Below are positions 46,763-55,571 of a stretch of DNA of 64,000 nucleotides, piece after piece; within the stretch, counting starts at the first letter, position 1, and the number at the start of each line of letters is the position of its first letter. Below the pieces are notes generated by a model. The model was not told the DNA's origin. It made no database searches and saw only the letters and a program-made list of their open reading frames with translations. The DNA comes from an uncultured Sulfitobacter sp. (GTDB taxonomy: Bacteria; Pseudomonadota; Alphaproteobacteria; Rhodobacterales; Rhodobacteraceae): contig CANMXJ010000007.1 of the NCBI GenBank assembly GCA_947501805.1, positions 140,638 through 204,637 of the forward strand, in the 5' to 3' direction. Position numbers and translations under genes: made by a program.

Positions 46763-47362
46763 TCACATGCGGGACGCGACGTTTTCCCAGTTCACAAGAT
46801 TATCGAGAAAGTTGCTCAGGTAGTCCGGACGCGCGTTGCGAAAGTCGATGTAGTAGGAATGTTCCCACACGTCACAACCCAACAGCGCTGTCTGACCAAA
46901 GCACAGCGGGTTCACGCCGTTTTCGGTCTTGGTCACTTTCAATCCACCGTCCGTGTCTTTGACCAACCAAGCCCAGCCGGAACCGAACTGGCCTGCGCCT
47001 GCCGCTTTGAACTCGTCTTTCATCTTGTCGACGGACCCAAAGCTGTCGGTGATCGCTTTTTCCAGCTCGCCCGGCATTTTGCTTTCGCCCGGGCTCATCA
47101 TTTCCCAGAACTGGTTGTGATTCCACAGCTGGCTAATGTTGTTGAAGATGCCGTTTTGCGCCACGGCGTTGGCATCATAGGTGCCCTTAATGATGTCTTC
47201 GAGGGATTTGCCCGCCCATTCGGTGCCTTCAATCGCCTTGTTCCCGTTCACGACGTAGGCATTGTGATGCTTGTCATGATGAAACTCCAGCGTCTCGGCG
47301 CTCATGCCGTGGGCTGCGAGGGCGTCGTGGGCATAGGGAAGATCGGGAAGTTCAAAAGCCAT
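46763..47362 (-). CDS. sodB: Iron (Fe/Mn-family) superoxide dismutase
   Basis: A 199-residue enzyme that removes superoxide. The first metal His is in TLEFHHDKHH (residue 28). The second is in QLWNHNQFWEM, and the Asp and last His are in DVWEHSYYIDF. The Gly-Gln pair of AAGAGQFGSGWAWL points to the iron form. AGGAGG lies eight bases before the ATG. Single gene. Confidence 0.96.
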   Translation of the reverse strand: MAFELPDLPYAHDALAAHGMSAETLEFHHDKHHNAYVVNGNKAIEGTEWAGKSLEDIIKGTYDANAVAQNGIFNNISQLWNHNQFWEMMSPGESKMPGELEKAITDSFGSVDKMKDEFKAAGAGQFGSGWAWLVKDTDGGLKVTKTENGVNPLCFGQTALLGCDVWEHSYYIDFRNARPDYLSNFLDNLVNWENVASRM

Positions 47363-47513
47363 TTGGGGGCCTCCTTTTCATTACAGTTATTCTTGTACCC
47401 AGATGGAGTGCTGACACGGTCAAGGTCAAGGCCGACCGTGTCAAAAGGCAGCAATTTCGTTCAAATCCGTTGTCAGCCAAACAGATTGGCTTCTGGAGGA
47501 AGACACCTCTTAC

Positions 47514-48083
47514 CTAGAAATAACCGACTTCTGATCTATCTTGCGCCGCCATGTTCAGCACGTCGAACACGTATTTCGCAACCGAGCGGAAGCAGATGAT
47601 CTGCACTGTTTCCGCGTCCGGCATCCAGAAGGCGGCCGCGACTTGCGCAATTCGCGTGCGACGGAACATACCCGGTGTGAAATGATCCGGATGCATGTCG
47701 ACCGGTGCCAGTTTGGCCATCACCTCGCGTGCATTTGGCCCGGTCACCTGAAATACCGCACGAGCATCTGACACATTCACCGCCAGCGCATGTGATTTCG
47801 TCAGCTTGTCCGGCAAATCGGCCAGACGCGCGTGCACCTCGCTGTAGGGCGACATGATGAGCAATTCATCCGGTGACATCCATGCAATGCCGCTTTCGCC
47901 TTCGGTGGCGCAATGGCGCACTTCGGGCATTGTCACGCCACCTGCGGCCACGGCGGCCTTGATGATCGCCTTGTCGCCCAGATCACCACGCAGGGTGATC
48001 ATGCCAAGCGGGCCAAGCTCTGTTACTGTTGCAATGCCTGTTGCATCACTTGCGCCACGAAGGGCTGTCACTGGCTCAGACAT
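47514..48083 (-). CDS. soxG: Sarcosine oxidase subunit gamma
   Basis: A 189-residue subunit of heterotetrameric sarcosine oxidase, which demethylates sarcosine to glycine with transfer to tetrahydrofolate. The SoxG pattern includes ALAVNVSDARAVFQVTGPNAREVM, a GcvT-like core. The ATG at 48083 overlaps the soxA stop by 8 bases, so it is coupled. The extension to 48137 falls inside soxA. Confidence 0.92.
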   Translation of the reverse strand: MSEPVTALRGASDATGIATVTELGPLGMITLRGDLGDKAIIKAAVAAGGVTMPEVRHCATEGESGIAWMSPDELLIMSPYSEVHARLADLPDKLTKSHALAVNVSDARAVFQVTGPNAREVMAKLAPVDMHPDHFTPGMFRRTRIAQVAAAFWMPDAETVQIICFRSVAKYVFDVLNMAAQDRSEVGYF

Positions 48084-51000
48084 TCTGTTTCTCCCCGTCT
48101 TTATCATAGAACACCGCATCGACGACCTTGGCCTCATAGACCTTGCCGTCCGTGCCCGGGAACTTGATCACTTCGCCCATCCGGTCCGGCCCGTTGTGGA
48201 TTAGACCCATGGCAATGCCACGATCCAGCGTTGGCGAATGATAGGTCGAGGTCACGCGCCCGATCATGTTTTTCTGACCGTTCTCATTGGTCCCCTCGCC
48301 CAGTGCATAGGCACCATCGGGCAAAGTTGATCCGTCCACCGTTTCCAGCCCCACCAGTTTCCAGCGGTTCGGATCGGTCATATGAGAGCGCTCTTGCGCA
48401 CGTTTGCCAAGGAAGTCTTCTTTCTTCTTGGAAATCGCCCAGTGCAGGCCCAAGTCTTGCGGAATGACTGTACCGTCGGTTTCGTCGCCCATCATGATAA
48501 AGCCTTTCTCGGCCCTCAGGATGTGCAGACATTCAGTGCCGTATGGCATCACGCCAAGGTCCGCACCCACAGCCATCAACGCATCCCAGAACGCCTGCCC
48601 GTGGCTGGCATCCACCGCGATTTCGTAGCTGAGTTCGCCTGAGAATGAAATGCGGTAAACGCGGCATTTGAAGCCGCCCAATTCGCCATCTGCCCAATCC
48701 ATGAAGGCCAACGCCTCTTTCGAGACATCCATGCCGCCCAGTTTTTCCAGCGCTTTGCGCGCGTTTGGACCCACAACCGCGACCTGCGCGTATTGCTCTG
48801 TGACGTTGGCGACATAGACTTTCCAGTCCCACCATTCGGTCTGCAACCATTCTTCCATATGTGCATGGATCGTTTCCGCGCCGCCAGTGGTGGTGTGGCA
48901 CAGCCAAGTGTCCTCATCAATGCGCGCAACCACGCCGTCATCAATCAGGAAGCCGTTTTCAGAACACATCAAACCATATCGGCATTTGCCGATCTTCAGC
49001 GTCGACATCATGTTGGTGTACATCATATCGAGGAACTTGCCCGCGTCCGGCCCTTTAACAATCAGCTTGCCGAGGGTTGACGCGTCCAACAGGCCGATTC
49101 TCTCTCGGGTGTTCTTCACTTCGCGCATCACCGCGTCATGAGTGGACTCAGAGCCACGCTTGTAGGCGTAAGGTCTGCGCCACTGGCCCACGGGTTCAAA
49201 TTCTGCACCGTTGCTTTCGTTCCAGTCGTGGATCGGTGTGCGACGGATCGGCTGGAAAACGTGGTTCTTAGCCTCTCCCGCAATCGCAGAAAGCGAAATC
49301 GGGTGGTAAGGTGGGCGAAATGTTGTCGTGCCAACCGTCGGGATTTCCGCATCCAAGGCACCGGCAAGCGTTGCCAGACCGTTGATGTTGCTCAACTTGC
49401 CCTGATCGGTGGCCATACCAAGTGTGGTATAGCGTTTGGCATGTTCTACGCTGACAAAACCCTCTTGTGCTGCAAGACGGACATCAGACACTTTCACGTC
49501 GTTCTGATAATCCAGCCACGTCTTTTCACGCAGCTTGGCACTGGCACCATGCGGCATCATCCAGACCGGTGCCAGCGGCGATTCTTCGCGGCGTTCTGCG
49601 ATCGGGGCCACCACGTCTTTGGGCAGTTTCAAATCCAGACAGGTGATCACACCCTCGGCTGCTGCATGGGCATCATGCAACACATCGTCCAGCGCGAATG
49701 TGCCAGACGCCGCGCCCGCCGTCGTGACAAAGGCCATACCGTCCGCACCCTTTGGCGGGTTATCCACATCGGGGCTGAAACAGGCATGCGCCGTGTCCCA
49801 ACGCAGCTTGCCACCACAATGCGACCACAGATGCACAACCGGAGACCAGCCGCCCGACATCGCAACTGCATCGCAGGCGATTTCTTCGAGAACCGCGCCC
49901 TCACCGGCTTGCGAGCAAACGGTCACACCGGTCACGCGCTTGCCGCCTTTGACGGATGAAATTGCATGGCCCATCATAACGCGGATGCCCAGCGCCTTGG
50001 CCTGCGCAACCAACCCGCGATCCTCGGGCAAGACACGCGCATCAAGGATCACAGGTACGTCAAGTCCTGCATTTTTCAGCGCAATTGCCGTAAGGTAAGC
50101 GTTGTCGTTGTTTGTCACCAACACGGTGCGATCCCCGACGGAGACGCCATAGTTTATCAAGAAGTCGCGCACAGAAGCGGCGAGCATAACACCCGGAATA
50201 TCATTGCCTGCAAAGCTCAGCGGACGCTCAATGGCCCCTGTTGCGGTGATAATCTGCGCGGCACGGATGCGCCACAGCCGGTGACGCGGACCGCCTTCGT
50301 GGGGTGCGTGATCCGTCAGGCGCTCGTAACCAAGCGCATAACCGTGGTCATAAACACCGGCACCCATGGTGCGCGTGCGCAGGGTGACATTCTCCATAGA
50401 TTCCAGCTTAGCAAGAATATCCTCCACGAACTTATCCACAGGGGCACCGTCGATCACGCCACCATCTACCGGCGCGCGTCCACCCCAATGATCGGTCTGC
50501 TCAAGCAGGATCACCCGTGCACCCGCAAGGCCAGCGGTCAATGCCGCCTGAAGTCCGGCAACACCGCCCCCGACAACCAAAACATCGCAGAAGGCGTAGA
50601 AGTGTTCGTAAGTATCGACGTCACGGTCTTTGGGCGCTTTGCCCAATCCCGCAGACTGGCGGATGATCGGCTCGTACACATGTTTCCAGAAACTGCGCGG
50701 ATACATGAACATCTTGTAGTAAAAACCCGCAGGCAGGAAGCGGCTGAGGTGCTTGTTGATTGCGCCCACGTCGAATTCAAGGCTTGGCCAGTGGTTCTGG
50801 CTCGCAGCTTCCAGCCCTTCGAACAATTCGGTAGTGGTGACACGCTGGTTTGGCTCAAACCGGCCATCGCGGCCCAAGTTCACCAGACCGTTGGGTTCTT
50901 CAGGACCAGCAGCCACAATGCCGCGCGGGCGGTGGTATTTGAACGACCGACCCACCAGCATTTGATCGTTGGCCAGCAGTGCAGACGCCAGCGTGTCGCC

Positions 51001-51093
51001 TGCATAACCGCGCAACTTTTTGCCGTTGAAGGTGAAGGAGACGGGTTTGGATGTATCGACCAAACGGCCCTTGGTTGCCAGACGGGTACTCAT
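48076..51093 (-). CDS. soxA: Sarcosine oxidase subunit alpha
   Basis: The 1005-residue alpha subunit. An N-terminal ferredoxin-like part (KPVSFTFNGKKLRGYAGDTLASALLAN) is followed by a dinucleotide-binding domain with VVGGGVAGLQAALTAGLAGA (about residue 170) for NAD. A C-terminal GcvT/aminomethyltransferase half (about 600-1000; GKCRYGLMCSENGFLIDDGV) binds folate. The length is typical. It lies between soxD (4-base overlap) and soxG. Confidence 0.97.
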   Translation of the reverse strand: MSTRLATKGRLVDTSKPVSFTFNGKKLRGYAGDTLASALLANDQMLVGRSFKYHRPRGIVAAGPEEPNGLVNLGRDGRFEPNQRVTTTELFEGLEAASQNHWPSLEFDVGAINKHLSRFLPAGFYYKMFMYPRSFWKHVYEPIIRQSAGLGKAPKDRDVDTYEHFYAFCDVLVVGGGVAGLQAALTAGLAGARVILLEQTDHWGGRAPVDGGVIDGAPVDKFVEDILAKLESMENVTLRTRTMGAGVYDHGYALGYERLTDHAPHEGGPRHRLWRIRAAQIITATGAIERPLSFAGNDIPGVMLAASVRDFLINYGVSVGDRTVLVTNNDNAYLTAIALKNAGLDVPVILDARVLPEDRGLVAQAKALGIRVMMGHAISSVKGGKRVTGVTVCSQAGEGAVLEEIACDAVAMSGGWSPVVHLWSHCGGKLRWDTAHACFSPDVDNPPKGADGMAFVTTAGAASGTFALDDVLHDAHAAAEGVITCLDLKLPKDVVAPIAERREESPLAPVWMMPHGASAKLREKTWLDYQNDVKVSDVRLAAQEGFVSVEHAKRYTTLGMATDQGKLSNINGLATLAGALDAEIPTVGTTTFRPPYHPISLSAIAGEAKNHVFQPIRRTPIHDWNESNGAEFEPVGQWRRPYAYKRGSESTHDAVMREVKNTRERIGLLDASTLGKLIVKGPDAGKFLDMMYTNMMSTLKIGKCRYGLMCSENGFLIDDGVVARIDEDTWLCHTTTGGAETIHAHMEEWLQTEWWDWKVYVANVTEQYAQVAVVGPNARKALEKLGGMDVSKEALAFMDWADGELGGFKCRVYRISFSGELSYEIAVDASHGQAFWDALMAVGADLGVMPYGTECLHILRAEKGFIMMGDETDGTVIPQDLGLHWAISKKKEDFLGKRAQERSHMTDPNRWKLVGLETVDGSTLPDGAYALGEGTNENGQKNMIGRVTSTYHSPTLDRGIAMGLIHNGPDRMGEVIKFPGTDGKVYEAKVVDAVFYDKDGEKQNV

Positions 51094-51422
51094 GTCGCAT
51101 CCTCCTGTGCGTTCCAGCCGGGACGCTTGTTTTCAATAATGTCCAGAACCTCTTGGGGCGGCGCATAGGTCTGTGCGGAATAGCTGGCAAAAACTTCCAG
51201 CGTCATGGTGCAACGGGCCACATGGAACCACTTGCCGCAGCCGTTCTGGTGGCGCCAGCGCTCAAAATGCACACCCTTGGGATTCTTGCGCATAAACAGA
51301 TAGGATTCAAACTGGTCATCGGATGATCCGGGACCAAAGCGTTTCAGGTGCGCCTCGCCGTGGGCGTGAAATTCGGTTTCCTCGGCGGTGATACCGCAGT
51401 TGGGACAGTGGATATTCAGCAT
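51090..51422 (-). CDS. soxD: Sarcosine oxidase subunit delta
   Basis: The 110-residue zinc-binding subunit. It has CPNCG at residues 6-10 and the later NGCGKWFHVARC that completes the site. The segment FESYLFMRKNPKG is typical. Coupled to soxA (4-base overlap) and, unusually, to the FosA-like gene upstream (7-base overlap). Confidence 0.95.
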   Translation of the reverse strand: MLNIHCPNCGITAEETEFHAHGEAHLKRFGPGSSDDQFESYLFMRKNPKGVHFERWRHQNGCGKWFHVARCTMTLEVFASYSAQTYAPPQEVLDIIENKRPGWNAQEDAT

Positions 51423-51805
51423 GTTTCCAATTCCTTATCCATCTCGGCAAGTCGCGAAGCAAGCGTGCCCACATGAAGTTCAAGCCTGTGCCCGTCAGGG
51501 TCACAGAAATAAAGCGACGCGCCCTCAGAGCGGTTTGATTTCCAGATCTGCGCGCCCGTGGCTTTGATACGGTGAGACATGTTTGGAAAGTCATCTGCGC
51601 TTACGTCAAAAGCGATGTGGGTGTAGTCAGCACGTGCCGTTGTTGCAGGATCAGGCGAAAGGCAAAGCCACATATCACCAGCGCTCAAATAGGCTCCTGC
51701 GTCCCATGTCTTATCGACAGACAGGCCAAGGGCGTCGCGGTAGAATGCAAGAGAGCGATCCAAATCCGAAGTAGCCAACGTGATGTGGTTGATACCGCGT
51801 ATCAT
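51416..51805 (-). CDS. FosA-like glyoxalase-fold thiol transferase, inside the sarcosine oxidase operon
   Basis: A 129-residue protein of the vicinal-oxygen-chelate family, very like FosA, the Mn-dependent glutathione transferase that opens the fosfomycin epoxide. The FosA metal ligands map to His7, His63 and Glu109. The potassium-loop region WKSNRSEG (residues 88-95) and YFCDPDGHRLELHVG are also conserved. It starts with TGATG at the soxB stop and ends 7 bases into soxD, so it is translated with the sarcosine operon. Its natural substrate may be a different epoxide or an adduct; resistance has not been shown. Confidence 0.85.
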   Translation of the reverse strand: MIRGINHITLATSDLDRSLAFYRDALGLSVDKTWDAGAYLSAGDMWLCLSPDPATTARADYTHIAFDVSADDFPNMSHRIKATGAQIWKSNRSEGASLYFCDPDGHRLELHVGTLASRLAEMDKELETC

Positions 51806-53049
51806 CAGTGTGCCACCCCTGCCGCCACGCTTTCATCAATGAAGCGTCCCTCGACAAAACGTTCCAATCCAAAGGCATCTGTCAGCGGTGAACGGCCTTT
51901 TGCCATCAGTTCTGCCATGGCCCAGCCGGACCCCGGAATGGCCTTAAAGCCACCCGTGCCCCAGCCCGCATTGATAAAGATACCCTCAACAGGTGTTTTT
52001 GAAAGAACCGGCGAACGGTCCCCCGTCACATCCACAATCCCGCCCCACTGGCGCAGCATCTTGAGGCGCGAGAGCATCGGGAAGGTTTCGATCAGCGCCC
52101 GCACTGTTTCCTCGATATGGTGGAATGATCCGCGCTGGGTGTAGTTGTTGTAGCCGTCTGTGCCGCCGCCAATGACCATCTCGCCCTTGTCGGATTGCGA
52201 CAGATAACCGTGAACGGTGTTGGCCATGACCACAATGTCCATCGCAGGTTTAATCGGCTCCGACACCAAAGCCTGCAAGGCTACTGATTCCATCGGCAGA
52301 CGGAAGCCCGCCATTTCAGCCAGATGGCCGGAGTGACCCGCAACCACCATGCCCAGCTTGTCACAGCCGATGTCCCCGCGGTTGGTGCTCACACCCACAA
52401 CCTTGCCGCCTTCGGAACGGATGCCGGTGACTTCGCATTTCTGGATCACATCCATGCCCATGTCGGAACAGGCGCGCGCATAGGCCCATGCCACCGCATC
52501 GTGACGCGCCGTGCCGCCGCGTGCCTGCCACAAACCACCCAGTACCGGATAGCGCGGTCCGTCGATGTTCATAATCGGGCAAAGTTCCTTGACCCGTGCT
52601 GGCGTGATCCATTCGGTTGGCACGCCTTGCAGTGCGTTGGCATGGGCCGTGCGCTTGTAGCCGCGACATTCATGTTCTGTCTGCGCCAGCATGATCACAC
52701 CACGCGGAGAAAACATGACGTTGTAGTTCAAATCCTGCGACATGGTTTCATAAAGCGAGCGGGATTTCTCGTAGATCGCCGCAGACGGGTCTTGCAAATA
52801 GTTGGAGCGGATAATGGTGGTGTTGCGCCCCGTGTTGCCACCACCGAGCCAACCTTTCTCCAAGATCGCGACATTGGTGATGCCGAAATTCTTGCCCAGA
52901 TAATAGGCTGTGGCCAGTCCATGCCCCCCTGCCCCGATGATGATCACATCATATTTGGCCTTGGGTTGGGCATCGCGCCATGCGCGGTCCCATCCAGTGT
53001 GGTGGCGCATCGCTTCGCGGGCCACGGCAAAGACAGAATATTTCTTCAT
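51805..53049 (-). CDS. soxB: Sarcosine oxidase subunit beta
   Basis: The 414-residue FAD subunit where sarcosine is oxidised. FAD motif IIIGAGGHGLATAYYLG at about residues 36-52; GNTGRNTTIIRSNYL holds the covalent-flavin region. The ATG at 53049 is preferred because AAGGA stands at the right distance; an in-frame ATG three codons earlier overlaps that site. First gene of the operon soxB-fosA-like-soxD-soxA-soxG. Confidence 0.95.
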   Translation of the reverse strand: MKKYSVFAVAREAMRHHTGWDRAWRDAQPKAKYDVIIIGAGGHGLATAYYLGKNFGITNVAILEKGWLGGGNTGRNTTIIRSNYLQDPSAAIYEKSRSLYETMSQDLNYNVMFSPRGVIMLAQTEHECRGYKRTAHANALQGVPTEWITPARVKELCPIMNIDGPRYPVLGGLWQARGGTARHDAVAWAYARACSDMGMDVIQKCEVTGIRSEGGKVVGVSTNRGDIGCDKLGMVVAGHSGHLAEMAGFRLPMESVALQALVSEPIKPAMDIVVMANTVHGYLSQSDKGEMVIGGGTDGYNNYTQRGSFHHIEETVRALIETFPMLSRLKMLRQWGGIVDVTGDRSPVLSKTPVEGIFINAGWGTGGFKAIPGSGWAMAELMAKGRSPLTDAFGLERFVEGRFIDESVAAGVAH

Positions 53050-53167
53050 CTCATGCATCCTTGGAACAGCAGCAGCCCCCGCAAGATGGGGCAATCAAGT
53101 TGGTTGTATCCCTTCTGGCCAGATGCGCAGGAAAAAGGATACTCCCCACGGCATTTACTATCAGTTT

Positions 53168-53202
53168 TGCGACATCTCGCGCAATTGCGATTGCGTGTCG
53201 CA
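53168..53202. promoter_or_regulatory. Concentric double dyad in the soxB/ccmI divergent promoter region
   Basis: Outer arms TGCGACA (53168-53174) and TGTCGCA (53196-53202) share a centre, within half a base, with an inner 10-bp palindrome CGCAATTGCG (53180-53189). It lies 119 bases before the soxB start and 80 before the ccmI start, the expected place for an operator. The regulator is unknown. Confidence 0.5.
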
Positions 53203-53281
53203 GGCTGCGCGCGATTTGCCCCCTTTTGCCGGGGCACCAGAGCGACTAGATAACCCTGAAGACAGCAATAGCGGGCCCCAC

Positions 53282-54508
53282 ATGACTTTCTGGATTATCA
53301 CCATCGCCATGTCGGCACTTGTTGTCGTGTTGCTGGCCCGCGCACTGACCCGTGGTCAGGGAATCGTGGTCGCCGACCCCGCCGAATACGATCTCAAGGT
53401 CTACCGTGACCAACTTGCCGAAGTGGAGCGCGACGTGGCGCGTGGCGTGATTGCTGCCCAAGACGCCGAACGGACTAAGACCGAGATTTCGCGCAGGATT
53501 CTGGCCTCTGACGCAAGCCGCAGGGATGCAAGCGGTGCCAAGCAAGCCTCACAGCCCGTAGTGATCGCCATCCTGGCGGCTCTTCTAATGGGTGGCAGTC
53601 TGGCGATTTATGCATGGCAGGGACAACCCGGTTATGGCGATCTGGCGTTGAAAGATCGCAAGGCGTTGGCCGAGCAGATGCGCGAAACCCGCCCGAAGCA
53701 ACAGGTCGTTGTCGATGGTCTACCCCCCTTTGTGCCCGCCGCCGATATCAGTGCGGAAACCCTGACGTTGATGGAGCGCTTGCGTGAAACGGTAAGCGGG
53801 CGACCAAATGATCTTGAGGGCCACACCCTGTTGGCGCGATACGAAGCGAGCCTGGGGAATTTTGTAGCTGCGGCGAAAGCACAGGAAGGTGTCCTTCGGA
53901 TCAAGGGCGCGGATATTACGGCAGAAGACATATCCGAATATGGCGAATTGCTGGTGTTTGCTGCCGGTCTTTTTGTTTCTCCCGAAGCCGAAGTCGCGTT
54001 TCGCGAGGCCTTGGCCCGCGATGAGAACGACGGGCGCGCACGTTATTATGTAGGGCTGATGATGTACCAGACGGGACGCCCGGACATCAGCTTTCGTCTG
54101 TGGGATGCCTTGTTGCGCCGTGGCCCCGCCGATGCGCCGTGGATCGAGCCGATTTTGGCACAGATCGAAGAGGTCGCCTATCTTGCCGGGGTGAATTACA
54201 CGGTTCCAACCATCGGAGCGGGAGCCGCTCCCGGTCCGTCGATAGAAGACATCGAAGCCGCCTCGGAAATGACACCCCAAGAGCGCATGGAGATGATCGG
54301 CGGTATGATCGATGGATTGTCCAGCCGTTTGGCCACCGAAGGCGGCCCTCCGCAGGATTGGGCCCGACTGATCACCTCCCTTGCGATCATGGGCAATCCC
54401 GACCAATCGCTGGCGGTCTTCAGCAATGCGATGGAGGTCTTTGCCGATGACGCAGGTGCGCTGGACATCATCCGTGCGGCAGGCAGTCAGGCGGGGGTCG
54501 CAGAATGA
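53282..54508 (+). CDS. ccmI: Cytochrome c maturation protein CcmI
   Basis: A 408-residue protein that holds apocytochrome c for heme attachment. It has two membrane helices (residues 2-20 and about 98-117) around a cytoplasmic loop with the LAEVERDVARGVI coiled region, followed by a periplasmic TPR part. The ATG at 53282 gives the classical N-terminus MTFWIITIAM. It is separated by about 28 kb from ccmABCDG but coupled to ruvX (4-base overlap). The call rests on overall form and the standard EYDLKVYRDQLAEVERD pattern. Confidence 0.93.
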   Translation: MTFWIITIAMSALVVVLLARALTRGQGIVVADPAEYDLKVYRDQLAEVERDVARGVIAAQDAERTKTEISRRILASDASRRDASGAKQASQPVVIAILAALLMGGSLAIYAWQGQPGYGDLALKDRKALAEQMRETRPKQQVVVDGLPPFVPAADISAETLTLMERLRETVSGRPNDLEGHTLLARYEASLGNFVAAAKAQEGVLRIKGADITAEDISEYGELLVFAAGLFVSPEAEVAFREALARDENDGRARYYVGLMMYQTGRPDISFRLWDALLRRGPADAPWIEPILAQIEEVAYLAGVNYTVPTIGAGAAPGPSIEDIEAASEMTPQERMEMIGGMIDGLSSRLATEGGPPQDWARLITSLAIMGNPDQSLAVFSNAMEVFADDAGALDIIRAAGSQAGVAE

Positions 54509-54990
54509 TCTATGAAGACATGGGAGACTTCGCGGCCGAATTGCCCCCGATGCGGGCCTTGATCGGGCTGGATCTGGGTGAAAAGACCATTGGTGTTGCG
54601 GTGACGGATAGTTTTCTAAGCGTGGCAACACCGCTCGAAACCGTCTGGCGCAAGAAGTTCGGTGTGGATGCAGCGCGGTTGGGTGAGATTATCAAAGACC
54701 GGCAGATCGGCGGGCTGGTGCTGGGTTTGCCCCGCAATATGGACGGATCGGAAGGGCCGCGATGCCAATCTACACGGGCATTTGCGCGTAATTTTGACAA
54801 GATAACCCCGATGCCCATCACCTTCTGGGATGAACGCCTGTCCACGGTTGCGGCAGAGCGGGCGCTGCTTGAGGCGGATACAACCCGAAAACGTCGCGCC
54901 GAAGTGATCGACCACGTCGCTGCTGGCTTTATCCTGCAAGGGGTGCTGGACCGTCTGACGGTGATGCGTAAGCAGGGAATAATGACATGA
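54505..54990 (+). CDS. ruvX: Putative Holliday junction resolvase RuvX (YqgF)
   Basis: A 161-residue RNase H-fold protein with ALIGLDLGEKTIGVAVTD at the N-terminus, VLGLPRNMDGSEGPRC and FWDERLSTVAAE, all YqgF marks including the acidic catalytic residues. It is needed for 16S rRNA end processing or recombination in relatives. ATGA overlaps connect it to ccmI and to the DUF1289 gene. Confidence 0.95.
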   Translation: MIYEDMGDFAAELPPMRALIGLDLGEKTIGVAVTDSFLSVATPLETVWRKKFGVDAARLGEIIKDRQIGGLVLGLPRNMDGSEGPRCQSTRAFARNFDKITPMPITFWDERLSTVAAERALLEADTTRKRRAEVIDHVAAGFILQGVLDRLTVMRKQGIMT

Positions 54991-55223
54991 GCGATGACGT
55001 CTGGAAACGCGACGAGATTGAAAGTCCCTGCATCAAGATTTGCGTTGTGCATCCGGCAACGCGGCTGTGTACCGGCTGTCTGCGCTCCATTGACGAAATC
55101 GGTCGTTGGTCAAAAATGCACCCTGACGAGCGGCGCGAGATTATGGCCGAATTGCCCGCACGGGCGGGTCAGCTTGGCAAACGGCGCGGTGGACGGGCAG
55201 CGCGGCTGGCAAATCGTAGGTAA
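54987..55223 (+). CDS. DUF1289-family small Cys protein
   Basis: A 78-residue protein with the DUF1289 pattern SPCIKICVVHPATRLCTGCLRS. Four cysteines (residues 15, 19, 28 and 31) probably form a metal site. The pattern continues with IDEIGRWSKMHPDER and a basic tail. It is the last gene of the ccmI-ruvX-DUF1289 run. The function is unknown. Confidence 0.93.
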   Translation: MSDDVWKRDEIESPCIKICVVHPATRLCTGCLRSIDEIGRWSKMHPDERREIMAELPARAGQLGKRRGGRAARLANRR

Positions 55224-55232
55224 CGCTGTCGC

Positions 55233-55484
55233 TTAACGCGCGCCCGCGATCCTAAAAAGCAGATCAACACCCGCATCCCAATTCAGTGATTCCTCGTATC
55301 CGGCTGGCGCATGGTTGCTGTTGGCGGCAAAGGCACTGACGGTTGCGAAACTGTGCAACTCGGGCCGGTGAAAATCGCCGTTGGTTCCAAAAGCGCGCCC
55401 GTTTGCCGGTGTCACGCTCCCGTTCCAGAACGCCAGAATGCCGTTTGTGCCTGTCATGATCGCTGCCATTGCCCTGAGTCCCAT
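55233..55484 (-). CDS. Possible small hypothetical protein
   Basis: An 83-residue reading frame convergent with the DUF1289 gene. Third-codon positions lean to G/C in places, and the C-terminus (GYEESLNWDAGVDLLFRIAGA) looks like a folded part. There is no clear ribosome site and no family match. It could be a remnant. Confidence 0.4.
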   Translation of the reverse strand: MGLRAMAAIMTGTNGILAFWNGSVTPANGRAFGTNGDFHRPELHSFATVSAFAANSNHAPAGYEESLNWDAGVDLLFRIAGAR

Positions 55485-55571
55485 ATGCTCGCTTTTGTAG
55501 GTCCATCTATCGTGTCCGAAATGGCAACAATGCGGCGATAGCGCGGTCTTTGTGGGAAATCTTAAATCTTG

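Noticed and set aside
49966..51168. 400-codon plus-strand frame opposite soxA/soxD
   Set aside because: Overlaps two certain sarcosine oxidase genes and shows no protein family.
47514..53049. Sulfur-oxidation Sox system, suggested by the sox gene names
   Set aside because: The genes are the sarcosine oxidase subunits (FAD, folate and zinc motifs), not the thiosulfate-oxidising SoxXYZABCD proteins.
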